The notes beneath the pieces are model-generated. The model was not told the origin of the DNA. It was given only the letters and a program-made list of their open reading frames with translations, and made no database searches. A stretch of DNA of 64,000 nt from the NCBI GenBank assembly GCA_954871525.1, contig OX940860.1, positions 22,662,001-22,726,000 of the forward strand, in the 5' to 3' direction. Below, in pieces: positions 1 to 13,900 of the stretch (its first letter is position 1; the number at the start of each line of letters is the position of its first letter). A program made the translations under genes and the position numbers. The DNA comes from Parietaria judaica. Taxonomy: Eukaryota > Streptophyta > Magnoliopsida > Rosales > Urticaceae.

Positions 1-957
1 GTTTCATTCCTTCCATTTGTATATTCCTTGTATGTTTACGCCTCTGTTCAGCTTCCATTCGCAGTTTTTTCTCTCTACATATTTTATATATTTTTTTGTT
101 TTTCATTAATACTATTTGTATATTTTAAGCATGATTTCCATGGATTATTGATCTTATACTCTTATATCGCTGATTTTGAGGAATTTATGATATTGCAAGC
201 GAGTGTAAATATCATTTGAGCTCTGATTTTAATTTCTCGTTTTGGATGTTTCCTTGATATAATCGCATTCATAGCGTGCTCAATTTTATGGATGATTTGT
301 GGATGAAGTCGATTTTGTGAATCTCGTTAGGTCAACTGGATTTTATGTGTTTTGGACTATTTTTGGATCATTTAGAACTTGATTTTTGGATCATTTAGAA
401 CTTGCTTTTTTAAATTTGATTTTTATTTTTATTTTTAGGGTCGTCTCATTCAAATTTTATCTAAAATTCGAATCCCTGCTAAACTGATAAGGGCTCTTTG
501 TATTTTTATAATCTGTTGTTGGTTTGTCTTGCTTATCAGCTGAGCAAGACAAAGAATAGTGCCATCGAGGGAATGTCGTTCTTATTAAACTCTGCCATTA
601 CCTGTATGTATATGCAGATGACCTTTTACTTTGTTGCTCTGTGGATATATATGAGAGTGACCCTTGTTTTTTTTAATTCATATATGGATTTTAATTAAGA
701 TATTTGTTACATTAAGTGAGTACTGATAATATCAGATTATGCATGAAAGATTATAGTTTATCATTTGTGATTTGGTATATATACATTGTAGATACTAGCT
801 TTCTTCATCTGTACATTTGAGCCCTTAATTGATGCATTGAAAGTTATGCTTATTCACAGGACATTTCCTCTTTATTCAAGATAATTATTAATTAGTGGAG
901 TTTCTGGTTTAATTCTCGTTATTCTTTTGATGTATTTGTGATATTTGACTGTACCAG
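1..957 (+). other. Intron of the AGO5-like gene, upstream exons outside the window
   Basis: This AT-rich stretch has no convincing exon. It ends in a normal acceptor (ccag at 954-957) directly before the first visible Argonaute exon, which starts in frame with V-S-I-T-P-E. Plant Argonautes have a large first exon with the N-terminal domain, and that exon is not here. The intron is therefore at least 957 bp long, or further small exons lie before position 1. The short open frames in it have no family resemblance that I can see. Confidence 0.7.
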
Positions 958-3900
958 GTCTCCATTACTCCGGAGGTCATCTTGAAGAAAATCAATAGGC
1001 TGATTACTATTCAGCTTGAGAAGCTGTATCGCCAGTCGCATTTGGGTTGCAAGTTTCTAGCGTATGATGGAAGGAAGAGTTTGTACACTGCTGGCGAGCT
1101 GCCCTTTGTCTCTAAAGAGTTCATCATTACTCTGCCTGAAAACGATGATGCGGCTGGGAGTTCTGCTCCCACGAGGTATCTTGGAATATGGAGAACTTTT
1201 TTCTTCAAGCTCATTTTGATTCCTCATGTGTCATAGTCTTACACAGTTTCATTTATAACATCAGGAAACGACTGGACCGTGAATTCAAGGTATCTTTGAA
1301 GCTTGCTTCAAAGCCCGACCTCTACGCACTGCGGCAATTTCTTCAAGGCAGGCAAGCGGAGTCGCCCCAAGAAACAATCCAAGTCCTCGATGTCGTTTTG
1401 AGACAAGCTCCGTCACTCAAGTGGGTTATGATTTTTTTTTTCCTGGTTGAGAGGGTGGTATTGTTCTAATATGGATGTTTTATGCTTTTGCAGTTATACT
1501 GTTGTTGGGAGATCCTTTTTTGACCCTTCACTGGGGGGCAAGGGCGAGCTTGGCGATGGAATTGAATATTGGAAAGGTTATTACCAGTCGCTTCGCCCTA
1601 CCCAAATGGGTTTGTCCCTCAACGTCGGTATGTTACCTTTGTGCTTCCAATTGTTAAACATTTATATACCACATTTCTTGGATTGACTTGACACTGTGTT
1701 TCCCATATATTGTAGATGTGTCAGCGAGGGCATTCTATGAGCCTATCCCAGTTACTCATTATGTGGTGAAATATCTCAATTTGCGAGATGCACCAGCTCA
1801 GTTTAAAGAGCAAGACCGACTCAAGGTACTTATGCTGCCTTTAATTAACGTTGTTGTTTTTTTCTGCATGACTTTGTGATATTGTATTTCTGTAGACGGT
1901 AGACCCATATTTCTAAGTGTGTTTCTTGGCAGAATTGCTTATTTCTAAGTATAATAGTAAATTCATATCTTTGCAGGTTAGAAAAGCCTTGCGAGCGGTG
2001 AAGGTGGTGAGCAATCACTTGGCTTACAAGAAAACATACAAGGTCGCTGGCTTATCTGTGGAGCCAATAAATAAACTAATGTGAGTACGCTGTACCAATG
2101 TTATTCTATTTTTTTTTCCTCATATTTTTCTTGTCACTTAATGCATTTTGCATGATATAGGTTTAAAAATGACGAAGGGAGAGAGCTTTCAGTGGCGCAG
2201 TATTTCCGTGAGAAGTACAAGATTGCATTAAAGTATTCGGGGTGGCCTGCAATTCAAGTTGGAAGCTCAACAAAGCCTGTGTATTTGCCTATGGAGGTAC
2301 TTGGACTTGTCTCTTATTATACTGAAAATAGTCCACTTCTGAATGTCACTTGGTGATTTCAGTTTTTTTTCTAATACGTTTTTTTATAGATATGCACAAT
2401 AGTCGGAGGACAACGGTATACGAGGAAATTGAACGAAGGACAAGTTCGAAATATTCTTCGTGCAACATGCCAACGCCCTGCTGATAGGGAGCGTAGTATA
2501 AAGAATATGATTACTGCAAACGACTACAATAGTAAAAATGTCGTCAACCAGTTTGGAATTCAAGTAACTGGAGATTTGGCCACTGTCGATGCTCGAGTTT
2601 TGCCTCCACCAGCGGTATAAATTACTATTTTTATTTACTTATTTATTTTTCTCTCTTTCTCCGTGGCAAACTGATATGACTATTTGCTTTGTTTAATTTG
2701 GCATGTAGCTCTTATATCATGGCACTGGTCAGAACGCAATGGAGATGCCTAGGATGGGACAATGGAACATGATTGACAAGGTAAGACGAAGAGCCATAAC
2801 TATTCTGCTTAAATGAATTTCTGCTTAATGAATTTCTGCTTAATTTTTTTTTGAAATTTTTTTTTGCTAGAAAATGATTAATGGAGGAAAAGTTGACTAT
2901 TGGACCTGTGTCAACTTCTCTCGATGGAGCCCAGACGACGTGCATCATTTTTGTCACGATCTTGTCAGCATGTGTACCAGCAGAGGCATGGTATGTTTGA
3001 AAACGTAATTTGTCACTCTGGTATCCTTATTATAAGTATCATCGAATTCGCATAACTAATTGATTATTTTTTATAACTCGCAAGGCTTTTAAGTCTGTAC
3101 CTGTAATTCCTCCATTCTCGGCCAATCCAAACCAAATCGAGAAGACTCTCGTAGAGCTCAACGAGAGAAGCTTGAAGTCATCTGGTGGGAAACTACTGCA
3201 GTTGCTAATCATTATCTTGCCTGATTTTTCTGGAACTTACGGTGAGTTCAACTTCAAATAATATGAATGAGAGCTTGTGATTTACTTTTCATTTTTGTAA
3301 GAGTGCCTTGTCTCTAATTTCAGGGAAGATAAAAACAATTTGTGAAACGGAGCTAGGAATAGTCTCACAATGCTGTCAGCCCAAGCAAGCTGGCAAGCCT
3401 AACAACAAGCAGTACCTTGAGAATTTATCGTTGAAGATCAACGTGAAGGTTTGTTTCCACTATTTTGTCTTTTGCTTTTTTGTTTTTTTACGTCTATTTT
3501 TTATTTAAAACCTGAACTGAGTAAATGGAATTTTCTTAGGTCGGTGGTCGGAACACTGTGTTGTGTGATGCTATGAAAAGAATACTTCCAATTGTGACTG
3601 AGGCACCTACCATAATATTCGGCGCTGATGTTACTCATCCTCAACCAGGAGAGGATTCCAGCCCATCAATTGCCGCGGTAAGTTTGATGACTTCTTTCTT
3701 CAGCTCTATGTCTTCTTTTCACCTCAGGGTTGACTTCTAATCCAAGTGGAAAATTAGGTTGTTGCATCTATGGATTGGCCCGAGGTTTCCAAGTATCGAG
3801 GACTCGTCTCTGCCCAAGCCCATCGGGAAGAGATTATTCAAGACCTCTACTCATCTTCCATTGATCCTCAAAAGGGGTTGATCCATGGAGGAATGATAAG

Positions 3901-5282
3901 GTCGGAAATTTATTGCTTCGTTTTATTGGACATTGCACATTTTGTTAGAAAAAAAGCGACTCACTGTCTTTTCTGTTCTTTGCTTCAAATAGGGATCTCT
4001 TGATTGCGTTCTACAAATCAACAGGGGCAAAACCCAAGAGAATCCTCTTTTACAGGTGATTTTAGTTTAGGTGAGAAAATTTGGCCTTCCATCATTTTTT
4101 TTAACAAAGCTTCTTTTCTTTTGTTGGCAGGGACGGTGTCAGTGAAGGGCAGTTCAGTCAAGTTCTGCTTCATGAAATGGATGCTATAAGAAAGGTAACA
4201 ATGCCATGAAATCCTTAGTTTGATGCTGGTTTTTAACGTCATCCACTTTAGCACTGTGAAGTTGTTAGTTTTTAACTACATGGTTTTCACGGTTCTCATC
4301 CCAAAAAGGCTTTCATGAAAAAAACAAAACCGTGGATATTAGCAATCAAGGATTGACATTATCTATGTAATGCTTCGTATTCTGATGCAAAATTTTTGAC
4401 GGAACCGAACTATTTCTTTCTACAGGGATGCATGTCTCTTGAGGCGAATTATCTACCTCCGGTGACGTTTGTGGTTGTTCAGAAACGACACCACACACGA
4501 CTTTTCCCCTCTGATCCTCGCACCGGTGCTGACAGAAGTGGAAATATTCTTCCAGGTTCCATCTCATCTCATAATTACTTCTGCATTCTCTATCTATTGT
4601 TTGATGTTCTGGAGCTAATATAGTCAATTCCCGTCTCAGGCACGGTTGTGGATACCAAAATTTGCCATCCCACTGAGTTCGATTTTTATCTCAATAGTCA
4701 TGCTGGCATCCAGGTGATTCTGACAAAATCTAAAAATGCAGAGTTCTTTTATTGTACAATAGTTTTATATATTAACTGACATACAATTTTTCATTTACAA
4801 CAGGGAACGAGTCGGCCTACCCACTATCACGTCTTATACGACGAGAACAGATTCAGTGCCGATGGCCTACAGATCCTCACAAATAGCCTCTGTTACACGT
4901 AAGTCATCTCTTCTACTCAGTCTACATCATCACATTTATGATTTTACACGAGTGCGTGTCTAATTCGTTTTTTCGGTAATTTACCTCTCTCTACAGATAC
5001 GCGAGATGCACCCGTTCCGTGTCCATAGGTACGTGATTGATGTTCCCTACCTGATTCCGCCATTTATTTTTATTTTTTTTACTTCTGATTTTTGACAATG
5101 TATGTGCAGTTCCTCCTGCTTACTACGCCCATCTTGCGGCTTTCCGGGCTCGGTACTACATAGAGGGAGACAGCTCAGATGCAGGTTCTTCGTCAGGCGG
5201 CACTGGTGGCGGAGGTCCGAGGAACTTCCGGCCTCTTCCCACAGTCAAAGAGAATGTGAAAGACGTTATGTTTTACTGTTGA
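958..5282 (+). CDS. AGO5: Argonaute protein, AGO5-like (3' part, 20 exons)
   Basis: Small-RNA-guided effector of RNA silencing. Exons: 958-1175, 1265-1420, 1494-1627, 1716-1825, 1977-2080, 2161-2296, 2390-2614, 2709-2780, 2871-2990, 3085-3241, 3324-3448, 3540-3677, 3758-3900, 3993-4055, 4131-4194, 4426-4555, 4640-4713, 4804-4898, 4997-5028, 5110-5282. They sum to 2469 nt, in frame, ending at TGA: 822 residues. Order: linker, PAZ (around [18 protein letters not shown]), MID ([34 protein letters not shown]), PIWI. The slicer residues are present: Asp in GADVTHP (visible residue 549), Asp in [10 protein letters not shown] (635) and His in YYAHLAAF (773); the glutamate finger is probably in HREEIIQD. 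The short MID loop ([10 protein letters not shown]) and [23 protein letters not shown] resemble AGO5 more than AGO1. AGO5 of Arabidopsis prefers 5'-C small RNAs and is reproductive; that role here is inferred. The N-terminal domain is outside the window. Confidence 0.93.
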
Positions 5283-7139
5283 TTGGTTGTGCTCTTTTGG
5301 GATAATGGGTGATGGAACACTTCGTTTTGAGACTTCAGTCGGGTTTGGTAACTTAACTATATGCCGGGTTTGGCGTTGATGGTTTTTGGGCGCTGTAAAT
5401 CGGGCTCATTTTTTGGGGGAATATACTTAGTAAATATCTGGGATATAGCTACATGGATTAAATACCTTGTTTTGGTACTGCGACTTTTATTAAGTACATG
5501 GATTATATACTATGTTAATATGCTCATCAAAGTTAATCAAAATGCCTTTGCTTATTTTCTGATGTCATTAAGTTTAGGAAGATTTTATTATTCGATTCGA
5601 ATGTTAGTAATGTATGAAGATTCATTCATGTGATAGTTCTTATTTTTTTACTCTCTATTTCGATTACAATCTCGTCAATGTTTTTTAGTTACAAAATTAG
5701 GTGGAGGAATCATCATATTTTGATTTTTATACACTAAAAATTTGAATTTCTTATTTTGAAATTTAAAAATTGTATTTATTGTGTACTTCAATATAACTAA
5801 AAATTTGCAAGTAATACAAGTATGCAAAAATAACACCAAATTATCTTAGTCATAAGATAACTAAATACTTTTTAGTCATAATAATTCAATTGTCATAACC
5901 CGAATCATAGCTTTACAATAATATGCCTGGTTCTCTTGAGTTTCTTGTTGCCAATGTTAGAATGTTTCTTTCGAACAACAAACATATTGCTAAGAATAGT
6001 CATGCATATAATCATCTTGGACCACAAAGAAAACGGTTTCGATTTTCGAGCAAAGTGTGAAATCCGAAATCGGAGAGTAAGAGATTTATGGGCTACGGTG
6101 TATCGGGTCACTGCCGCTCTGCGGGTGTTCAGAGTTGACCTGAATCAACTTTTGAAGAGTTCCATAACCTACTATCTTATGAGTTAAAGATCTAGTAAAA
6201 GAGTCGAATAAGAAAATATCGATTCCAAAACCACTTGAAATTGGCATCGGTAATAGAGGAGCATATCGGTATTTCATAAAAAGCTAAAATTTCTATTTAA
6301 GAGTACAAAAATGGAATTTACCAGATATTCGGTGTTCAAACTCAGTGTCCGGTTTTAAATGTATTTACTATTTACTACTTCGAAGAATACGACAAATATA
6401 GATTGAATAAGTATGCCCTTAAACAATATAAGTGACTAAATTCCATTATACATACTCATCAAATAAGAGTATATATAATTACAGGTTAGATGCTAGTAAA
6501 TACTAAAATTGTTGTGTACATAGAAGTCAATACATATTTAAAACTAAAAAGATTAGCGGTAAATATGGTTTCGGAATTAGTTATTATTCTTTTGTGCATT
6601 AACAATTGACTACCGTAATCGAATGATAAATTGAGTATTTTGTGCATTCGGTTTCAATAAAAGAAACTAAGCAATAGTCAAGTTGAACTTTCAAAACGAA
6701 AATTCTAGTTGTTGTTATTATTATTATTAATAATAAAAAAATATCAATGATATGATCCAATTACACTGGTTTATCGACAGCGACAAGTTTTACCGATGAG
6801 TATATCATAACTCCGAGTTTAACAACAAAGTTTTAACGACCAAATTTTACAACTAATGACCTGTCTATGCGAATTCCCCGGAAAAAGTTAAGAGAAACTG
6901 AGATCTCGTTACATATAAAATCTCCAATTGAACCTTGAAGTGTGAATAATTAAATTGTGATTTACAAGAAGGAAAAATCTCTCTATATTCTGCTCGAAAA
7001 AATAAAATAAAAAAGATTAAAAATAAAGATACAAAGCAACAGAAACTAAACACTGGCCAGTTGCTATAAATATAAACCGGCAAGCCAAATAATATACAGT
7101 GGAAGACTCGTTTTCTCACTTGTTTTGTGCTCATCAATG
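5283..7139. other. Intergenic region between convergent AGO and protease genes
   Basis: AT-rich sequence between the stop codons of two convergent genes. It must contain both 3' UTRs and polyadenylation signals. I see no coding segment, RNA gene or transposon ends; there is a short run of ATT/AAT repeats near 6715-6735. Confidence 0.6.
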
Positions 7140-10100
7140 CTACAAGAACTGGAACGTTCCAAACACCGCTTTGTGAACCAGAAAGGCTGCGAAAACGATA
7201 GCAAACGAGCCGCGTGCTTCTCTGCGGAGCGAGCTGTTGTTGCTTAGTTGACCGGCATTGACGAACTCGGTTTTTCCCACACTTGAAGTCGTCGAGACAT
7301 TGACCGACATCGAGCCTAGTACCGGGTATTAGAGCGTGTCAAACAGTAGACTGGCAAAACTATTTTCTATAGAAGCTAAGGAACATAATTCGGGGACACT
7401 TACAGTCGTAGTTGGCCCATCCGATCCGATCGGCAGCCAGATCGTAAACCACGATTTTGTCCTTCAATACGAGATCTGTGCAGAACGAGATACCGAATTC
7501 GCGGTATGAAAACACATGCACTCGATACAGGGGCAATTTCCCCCACAATTTTGTATTTTTATAATTTTTACCCTTATTTTTAATTTTCAAAAATTTACCC
7601 CTACATATTTGTATTTTTCAAATTTATACTTTCAATTATGCATAATTTTGCCCCCCGAAATTTGTAACCGGGACCGCCATTAACGGTATTATTAAACAAG
7701 CCTCAACTTTAACTGATGTTTATGAACAAATGCTTCAATATAAGGGAGATAAACCTGTTTAAAGAAGCTGAGAGCTCATAAGCTAATTTATAATAAACAG
7801 AGTCACGCTTTATACCATATTTTAACAACCAATTAAACAAATAAAGTTCGGGGTATTATGATGTAATTACCTCCTAAAATTGTTATTCCCTGGCCTGGAA
7901 TTTTCTGAAAACCGATACACCAAACCGCAGCGCTACCCTGTAACAATTAAGATGATTGATCTTCGCAATTAAGCACGGAAAATTATTATTTAATATTTAG
8001 AGAGGAAAAACAAATCACCAGACAAGTAATCTGCGTCAATTGCAATAACGTACAATAGAATTTTGTTGTATAAGGTAGTCCTGAGGTCTCAAAACCATGG
8101 ATGCACCACCGGCGAAGTTCAAGCTAACTTGAGGAAATACATCTGCGATGCTGAGCCCCGACAATAAACGAAAAATTCAAATGTCAGACCCGTACAAAGA
8201 CACACTCGAAGACTGAAGTTTGGTAAGCTAATTCCTGAATAAAGACCTGGAGGTTATCAAATAGCATTGATTTCCCTTCGAAAGAATGGGCCGAACAGAT
8301 TGCGAAACCGCATTATTAATCTGCACAAACGACAAAATTAACTACAATGCCCGACACGGTAAATTATAAAGTGGCGAATCGCTTCGTTTGTACTTACGGC
8401 AGTGATGAACGGGTCATAAGCTTCTTCTGCAAGGTACGCCAATGTTGTACCGGAATCAACGATAGTTCCTGTGCTGCTTGATGTTGCAAATACCGACGGA
8501 TCGATGGATAATAGTTGATTATTTACAGAAATGCTTTGCAGATTCAGATTGTAGTGAGGCCTGAAAATTAAACCAATAGCTTATCAATTTCACTAGGTCA
8601 AACTGATTTAGTTGTATCAACCCTAGACCAAAAATACCTAAAATAGCCCTGAAGAAAGAAAATACATTTAATGACATAAAATATGCGGGTCAAACGCTTA
8701 CATGTCAGTATTATCACCCAACTTTTAGTAATTATTTTTTCGATTTTTAAAAAATTTAGATAAATAAATGTAAGAAAAACAAAGTTAAGAGCAGTATCGA
8801 TATTATCGGAAACTATGATAAGTAGGGGTAAAGGAAGCTAAAAAAAAGCTACCAAAGAGAGACGGATGTTGTTTCTAATCTTAGGAAACTGCTAAAGAAC
8901 TCACTGTTGGGGAACAAGAGGACTATAAACTAAATTTGGTTCGACAATGGCACCGAGGACCAAAATGCCCCCGCCGCCATCTTCTCCTTTCAAGCAGTGG
9001 GAGAACGCTTTTGGTGCTAATCCCTGCGAAGACAACTGCGATATCACAGACATTGGCTGCTGCCCGAAACCGAATATCCCATCCACCGCCCTCTCCGACT
9101 TTGTCAGATCCCCCTTCTGCATGGTGCTACACCTGTTTCCATTACGGGATTTCAAATCTCGTTATATAATGTTGAAATTAACGTGTTTTTAAAGCAAAGA
9201 CACAGTTCAAAACTCATTAAAATGTTATAATTCCGTTGTTATTGCAATATAAGCAAACAAAATGGAACATAGCAGAGTATGGAAATGTCTATTTTCACAA
9301 GCTAACTAGAAAAGAACGGGAGCGGATTAATTTCTTTCGATTTCGCAGGTTCCACCAAAGTACAAGTGAAAAACAAAATTCCATTTTTATGCAAAATGGA
9401 ATAATAATAGACTTAATTGTTATATTGATACAATGAAGTGAACATGTTTTCATCGCGAAGGCACAGCTCAGTACTCATTAAAACGTTAAATCCGGTTGTT
9501 CTTGTAGTATTCGAGCAATATGGCAACAAGACTGACAATGACATAACCCGAAAGAGAAAGAGGAACTCTGAATCATCGAACTGCGATCACAGAGCCGAAA
9601 TGCATTTGCAGTACAAATTGAATTTCAAGACTTGTCAAAACGCAAAATCTGGTTGCTACTGCTATAACTTAGCAGCACGGAACATGGATTTCCACAAGCA
9701 AAAATGATAAGGGCAACCGCAAACAGCAAAGTAAATGCTATTTCAACTCAAAACGGATTCCAAGTCTCTTAACAACATAATACTACCAAATCAACATGTT
9801 TTCAAAGTAAAAGTGCAGCTCAATACTCGTCCTAAAATCCATTCATTACCGTAACATCTAAACAAATCAGAAGACAGTTCTCCACAAACTAACCCGAAAA
9901 GAACTGGAGCGGAGGAATTCTGGACCAAGGCGCTTCCGACAACAGTGTTTAAATGCAACAAATCCGACACGTAATACCCCGACGTCCCGCTCCCGTCCCC
10001 GTACTGGAAAGTGTACGAGCACCGGTTCGTCTCCGCCGAGCAAGCTGAGTCCGACGCCTGAATCCCAAGGCTGCACCTCTTGTCCGAGCACGAAATCAAC

Positions 10101-10685
10101 GAAGACGACGACGAGCTTCCGGGATCGAAGTAGTTGAGCTCTATCTGAATCCAAACACGAACAACCACTTCTTCATTCCATGAAACCACAAAGCCAAAGC
10201 GCATATATAGACATATATATATGTATATATCCACACATATACATACAGGGAGTCCACTGGTCTGAGGGCAGCCATTGCAGGAGCCGCAGCTGACCCAGAG
10301 AACGTCACTTCCTGTGTCAATCTGAACGTAGAAGTCTCTCGGAGGAGACCCCAATTGGACTTTCGTAAAATACAGCCTAAGAAACACCACAAATTAATCC
10401 AACAACTTCCATGGATAGAGAAAGGAAGATATGGGATTACCCAACAACGAAGGGATCGAAAGTCCCTTCGACGAGGAAGTCCACGACGCCATTGGAGGCC
10501 TGCAAAATCCTCCCGTGCCTGAGCCTGTCTCGGCTCACGAGCTCGCTCACCTCGACTCGGTGGTCCACCGGGAAAGCTCTCTCCAAGACCATCATCGTCT
10601 TCGCCGCCGGGAAATGGCCTCCCGCGAGCGCCGTCGCCGGGAACAGCATCGCCACGGCGAAGAGCGACGCGAGCGAAAAGCCCAT
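7140..10685 (-). CDS. Secreted A1-family aspartic protease (10 exons, 500 aa)
   Basis: Pepsin-like endopeptidase of the plant nepenthesin-like group. Exons on the complement: 10685-10441, 10376-10247, 10144-9894, 9132-8905, 8560-8398, 8320-8247, 8150-8054, 7937-7871, 7475-7404, 7315-7140. They sum to 1503 nt ending in TAG. The start [21 protein letters not shown] is a signal peptide; the more upstream in-frame ATG would bury it. Residues about 35-75 look like a propeptide ([15 protein letters not shown]). The first catalytic motif is DTGSDVLW (Asp102) and the second [11 protein letters not shown] (Asp320). Paired cysteines follow the nepenthesin pattern (SCGSCNGCP). The C-terminus ends in a hydrophobic stretch ([10 protein letters not shown]) after a Ser/Asn-rich linker, as in GPI-anchored or membrane-associated members; this is inferred. 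Closest recognisable relatives are the aspartic proteinase 36/39-like proteins. Substrate unknown. Confidence 0.92.
9190..9893 (-). repeat. Diverged tandem duplications in intron 3 of the protease gene
   Basis: Intron 3 (9133-9893) contains three or four related blocks. Similar segments start near 9190, 9450 and 9797 (gcacagctcagtactcatta and variants). One block at about 9293-9330 repeats the donor end of exon 3, reading aaagaacgggagcggatt against aaagaactggagcggagg at 9897-9914. This looks like an old local duplication that copied the exon border into the intron. Confidence 0.55.
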
Positions 10686-10890
10686 TTCCTCCTTTCGAAT
10701 TATTGGTGCGCCAAAGTCATAAAAATAATACGAACAACTCGGGGAAGTGAAATGGGTTTGTGTTGGATTCGCTGAAACTGTACAAGTTTGCACAGATAGT
10801 CAGATAGAGAAGGACAGAGAGAGAGAGAGGTCACACAACACAAGCAAGACAAGACCTTGTGATATAAGTTTTAGCTATATCTTATTGCTT

Positions 10891-10898
10891 TTTATATA
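10891..10898 (-). promoter_or_regulatory. TATA box of the aspartic protease gene
   Basis: On the minus strand this reads TATATAAA, 206 bp before the start codon at 10685. A GA/CT-rich run (about 10817-10830) lies between, as is common in plant 5' UTRs. Transcription would start near 10860. Confidence 0.5.
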
Positions 10899-10900
10899 CC

Positions 10901-13900
10901 TGTTTGTTAATATATAATATTGCTGAGTAATTAATTTATGTAGTAATTTTCTACACTTTTATATACTACCAGAGTCAGTCACTTTTCAGGTGGAGATTAT
11001 CCAGGGAATCAACAATACATTATTAAGTATTAATTTGTATTTTCTTTAATTAACTTAAGTATTTAGACTTTTTGTTTCTTATATACATGAACGAGTCTTA
11101 ACCAAAAAATAAAAAGTTTTATTTTTATTTTAGAAGGGTCGGGAATCACATGTCCTGTGGTCGCTTCGAATCCTCTTTTTTGGTGAGGGCAAGTTTAAAA
11201 TCCGACTACCGCAAACCGTTTGTAAGTCTAATTTAACAGGTAGATTGATGGAATTTAATAAAAAAAAAAAATTAAAAAATCATTATTAATGCCGATCCGA
11301 TTTAAAAACGACCAAAGTTTGTAAGCACTGTATTTTGTCACATTTTCATCCTCTAAATATGTAGAATGAAAAGAAAAAAAAAATCAAAAAAATCATAATT
11401 AATTGATTGAATACAATTTACGATTTCCAAAAATACAACTTTTTTTTTTCACCACACCCTATTTATTAATTGAATGAAAATATCAAGACAAAAATGAATT
11501 ATAGGCAAAATAACAAAATATAAAATAAAAATTACATGAACAATTCAGTCAAGCACATGGCCTGATTTGAGTAGAACCTCGTTGGATATTCATACTTGGG
11601 GATTGAGCAAGGAAGATACCATACAACAATTATCGAAAGGTAATGACTACAGTACCGAATATTTATATACACATATATAACCTATAGATACATTCGTCTT
11701 TTTAGTTTTACATGAAAATTGAAATCGATAGTTTGTTGTTGAAGTTGAATATCAATATACTAGTTGTTGTGAACATATACGATGACGCAAGCTTGCAATT
11801 TCTTAACGAGTAAGAATAGGTTTCTCTCAAAAATGCCTTTATTTTCTTTGGGAATAGCAAAAAAAAAAAGCCTAAGTTAGGCCACTTTTATAAGCTATGC
11901 GAGCTTTCCAATGTAAAGCATTCAAAGGGTACGTTTTTAGTACAACCAAAATCACCCAAATTCTCTTGAGTCTTGTGTATGTATACTATATCACCCTTCC
12001 ACCAATTAATTATTGCAATTTGACCCACCAACCCCACTTTTCCCAACCTCTCGTGGCCCACCTTTTGTCGTACCTCCTAACTATTAATTAAGAATTATGA
12101 TAAAAAAAATAATAGCAGTATAAGTACCAAGTGTTTTTAGTTTTAATGATATATGCTTAAAATGTTCCTGTCATTTTTTTTAATTTTTTTTATAGCCACA
12201 ATGCAATTCATTTATTCGTATAATTTTTTGGCCTTTCAAAAATGTGTCATGGAAAAAATCCTCTTTCTCTTTCAACGGTACATATTTAAGTCAATTGTTC
12301 GAAGAAAGTAAAATTAATAGGAACATTAAAAAATTTATACAAAAATATAAATATTAAATTCTTAATCACTATTAGATTATTAAGATATATACAAAACCAA
12401 AAGTAACCTAATAAAATATAAAAAGAAGCAAATTATCTTTTAATTTAAATTCCACTAAAACCTTTCTTTTGCGGAAAACGAGATAAATTATTGCTGATTT
12501 TGCTTCTCAATTGAGCCACGTTTACTCAACTTTTTGTCCAAAGGCCAAAAGCTGGATATGGCATCTGTAATTTACCCATTTGACCTCTGAGTCTTTCTTA
12601 ATTTGTTGGTATTTCTCACGTGACAAGTGGTCTAATTAGGGGTATGAACGTCATTATAAAGATGGTAATAATGTGTATGAAATAGAAGTGACAAACTTTT
12701 TATTTTAATTCTTTTTTCTTTTTGGAAAGCAAGGCAGAGAGTTTGACCGGAGGATTATCGCCGCAGAAGGAACACTCTTGTCCCTAACTGCCACGTGTAC
12801 GGTTATATTGAGATTTTTCCTGTAAGTTTTAACTATTAATAATGGCAAGATAATTTATAAATTTGTTTTATTAAGCACTTTATTACCAATGTCTAATTAT
12901 GTAAAAAAAATTGTGTCAGTTTCTTTATTATTGTCATTAATATAATCTCATCAGTAAAACTAGTTGAACAAAAAACGAATTAACAAAATTTAATGAGAGC
13001 ATAACATTTTGATAAAAGGATAAAAAACAACGAAGTAACACTCAATGATTCTCTAAAAAGTTATCTTTGTTACTTTGAAGAATACAAACTTGTTAATATT
13101 ATCATTATACTCAAGTTTTTTCAGTAAATTATTTTCAATAGATAAATGATATTAGAAAGAGAAAAAATAATAATTAGAAAGTGGATAATGGTGTTGAAGT
13201 ATTAGTGCCTAGGACAATTTTAAGTCTTTAATACAATAGAATTATGGTGTCAATCCACATTCAAATTTAAAACACTAAAATGTTTATAAAAAATTAAAAT
13301 CTTAGATTTTATTTTATGACTTGGGCTATGACTAAATTTCACCTATAGGATGGACAATCCACGAGTAGGTTCGGGCATCCCACCATTGTGCAGCCCGTGC
13401 CCGAGTTGAGCCCGGCACGGGTTTCCCAACTCGCGGTCAATTTTGGACAGAGAAAACTCACCTGCGCAGTTTAATGATAGATAACCCATCTTTACTTTTT
13501 TTTTTTACTTAATTTTTTAAAGTAATTTTTTAGTAGGCTATAAATACAAATGGAGTAACTCAGTCCGCAACCAGTGGTTGCAGGTGCGGACTGCCCTTAC
13601 CCACAAAATGCGAGTCCAAACAAATGGTGGACGCGGAGAAGTCATTCTCATCCGGTCGAACTACCATAACTATAACAAACTACTTAATATTTCGATTGAC
13701 TCTAGATATCGTAGAATACAATAACTCGATCTAACAATTTAGTATTCCATCTTAGGCATCCCCCTTGTTAATTCTAAACACATCTTTTTGCAACAATAAA
13801 ATCAAAGAAATGAGAATAACAAATTTTTTATTTTTTATTTTTTTAAAGCCCAAGCTATTATGTGATCATATTTCCAGCTATGAAAGGTTTGATGACTTTG

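Noticed and set aside
498..698. Candidate N-terminal AGO exon in the first kilobase
   Set aside because: No match to the conserved N-terminal Argonaute sequence; better read as intron.
13340..13660. GC-rich gcccg/cgggt patch as a DNA transposon
   Set aside because: No terminal inverted repeats or target duplication found.
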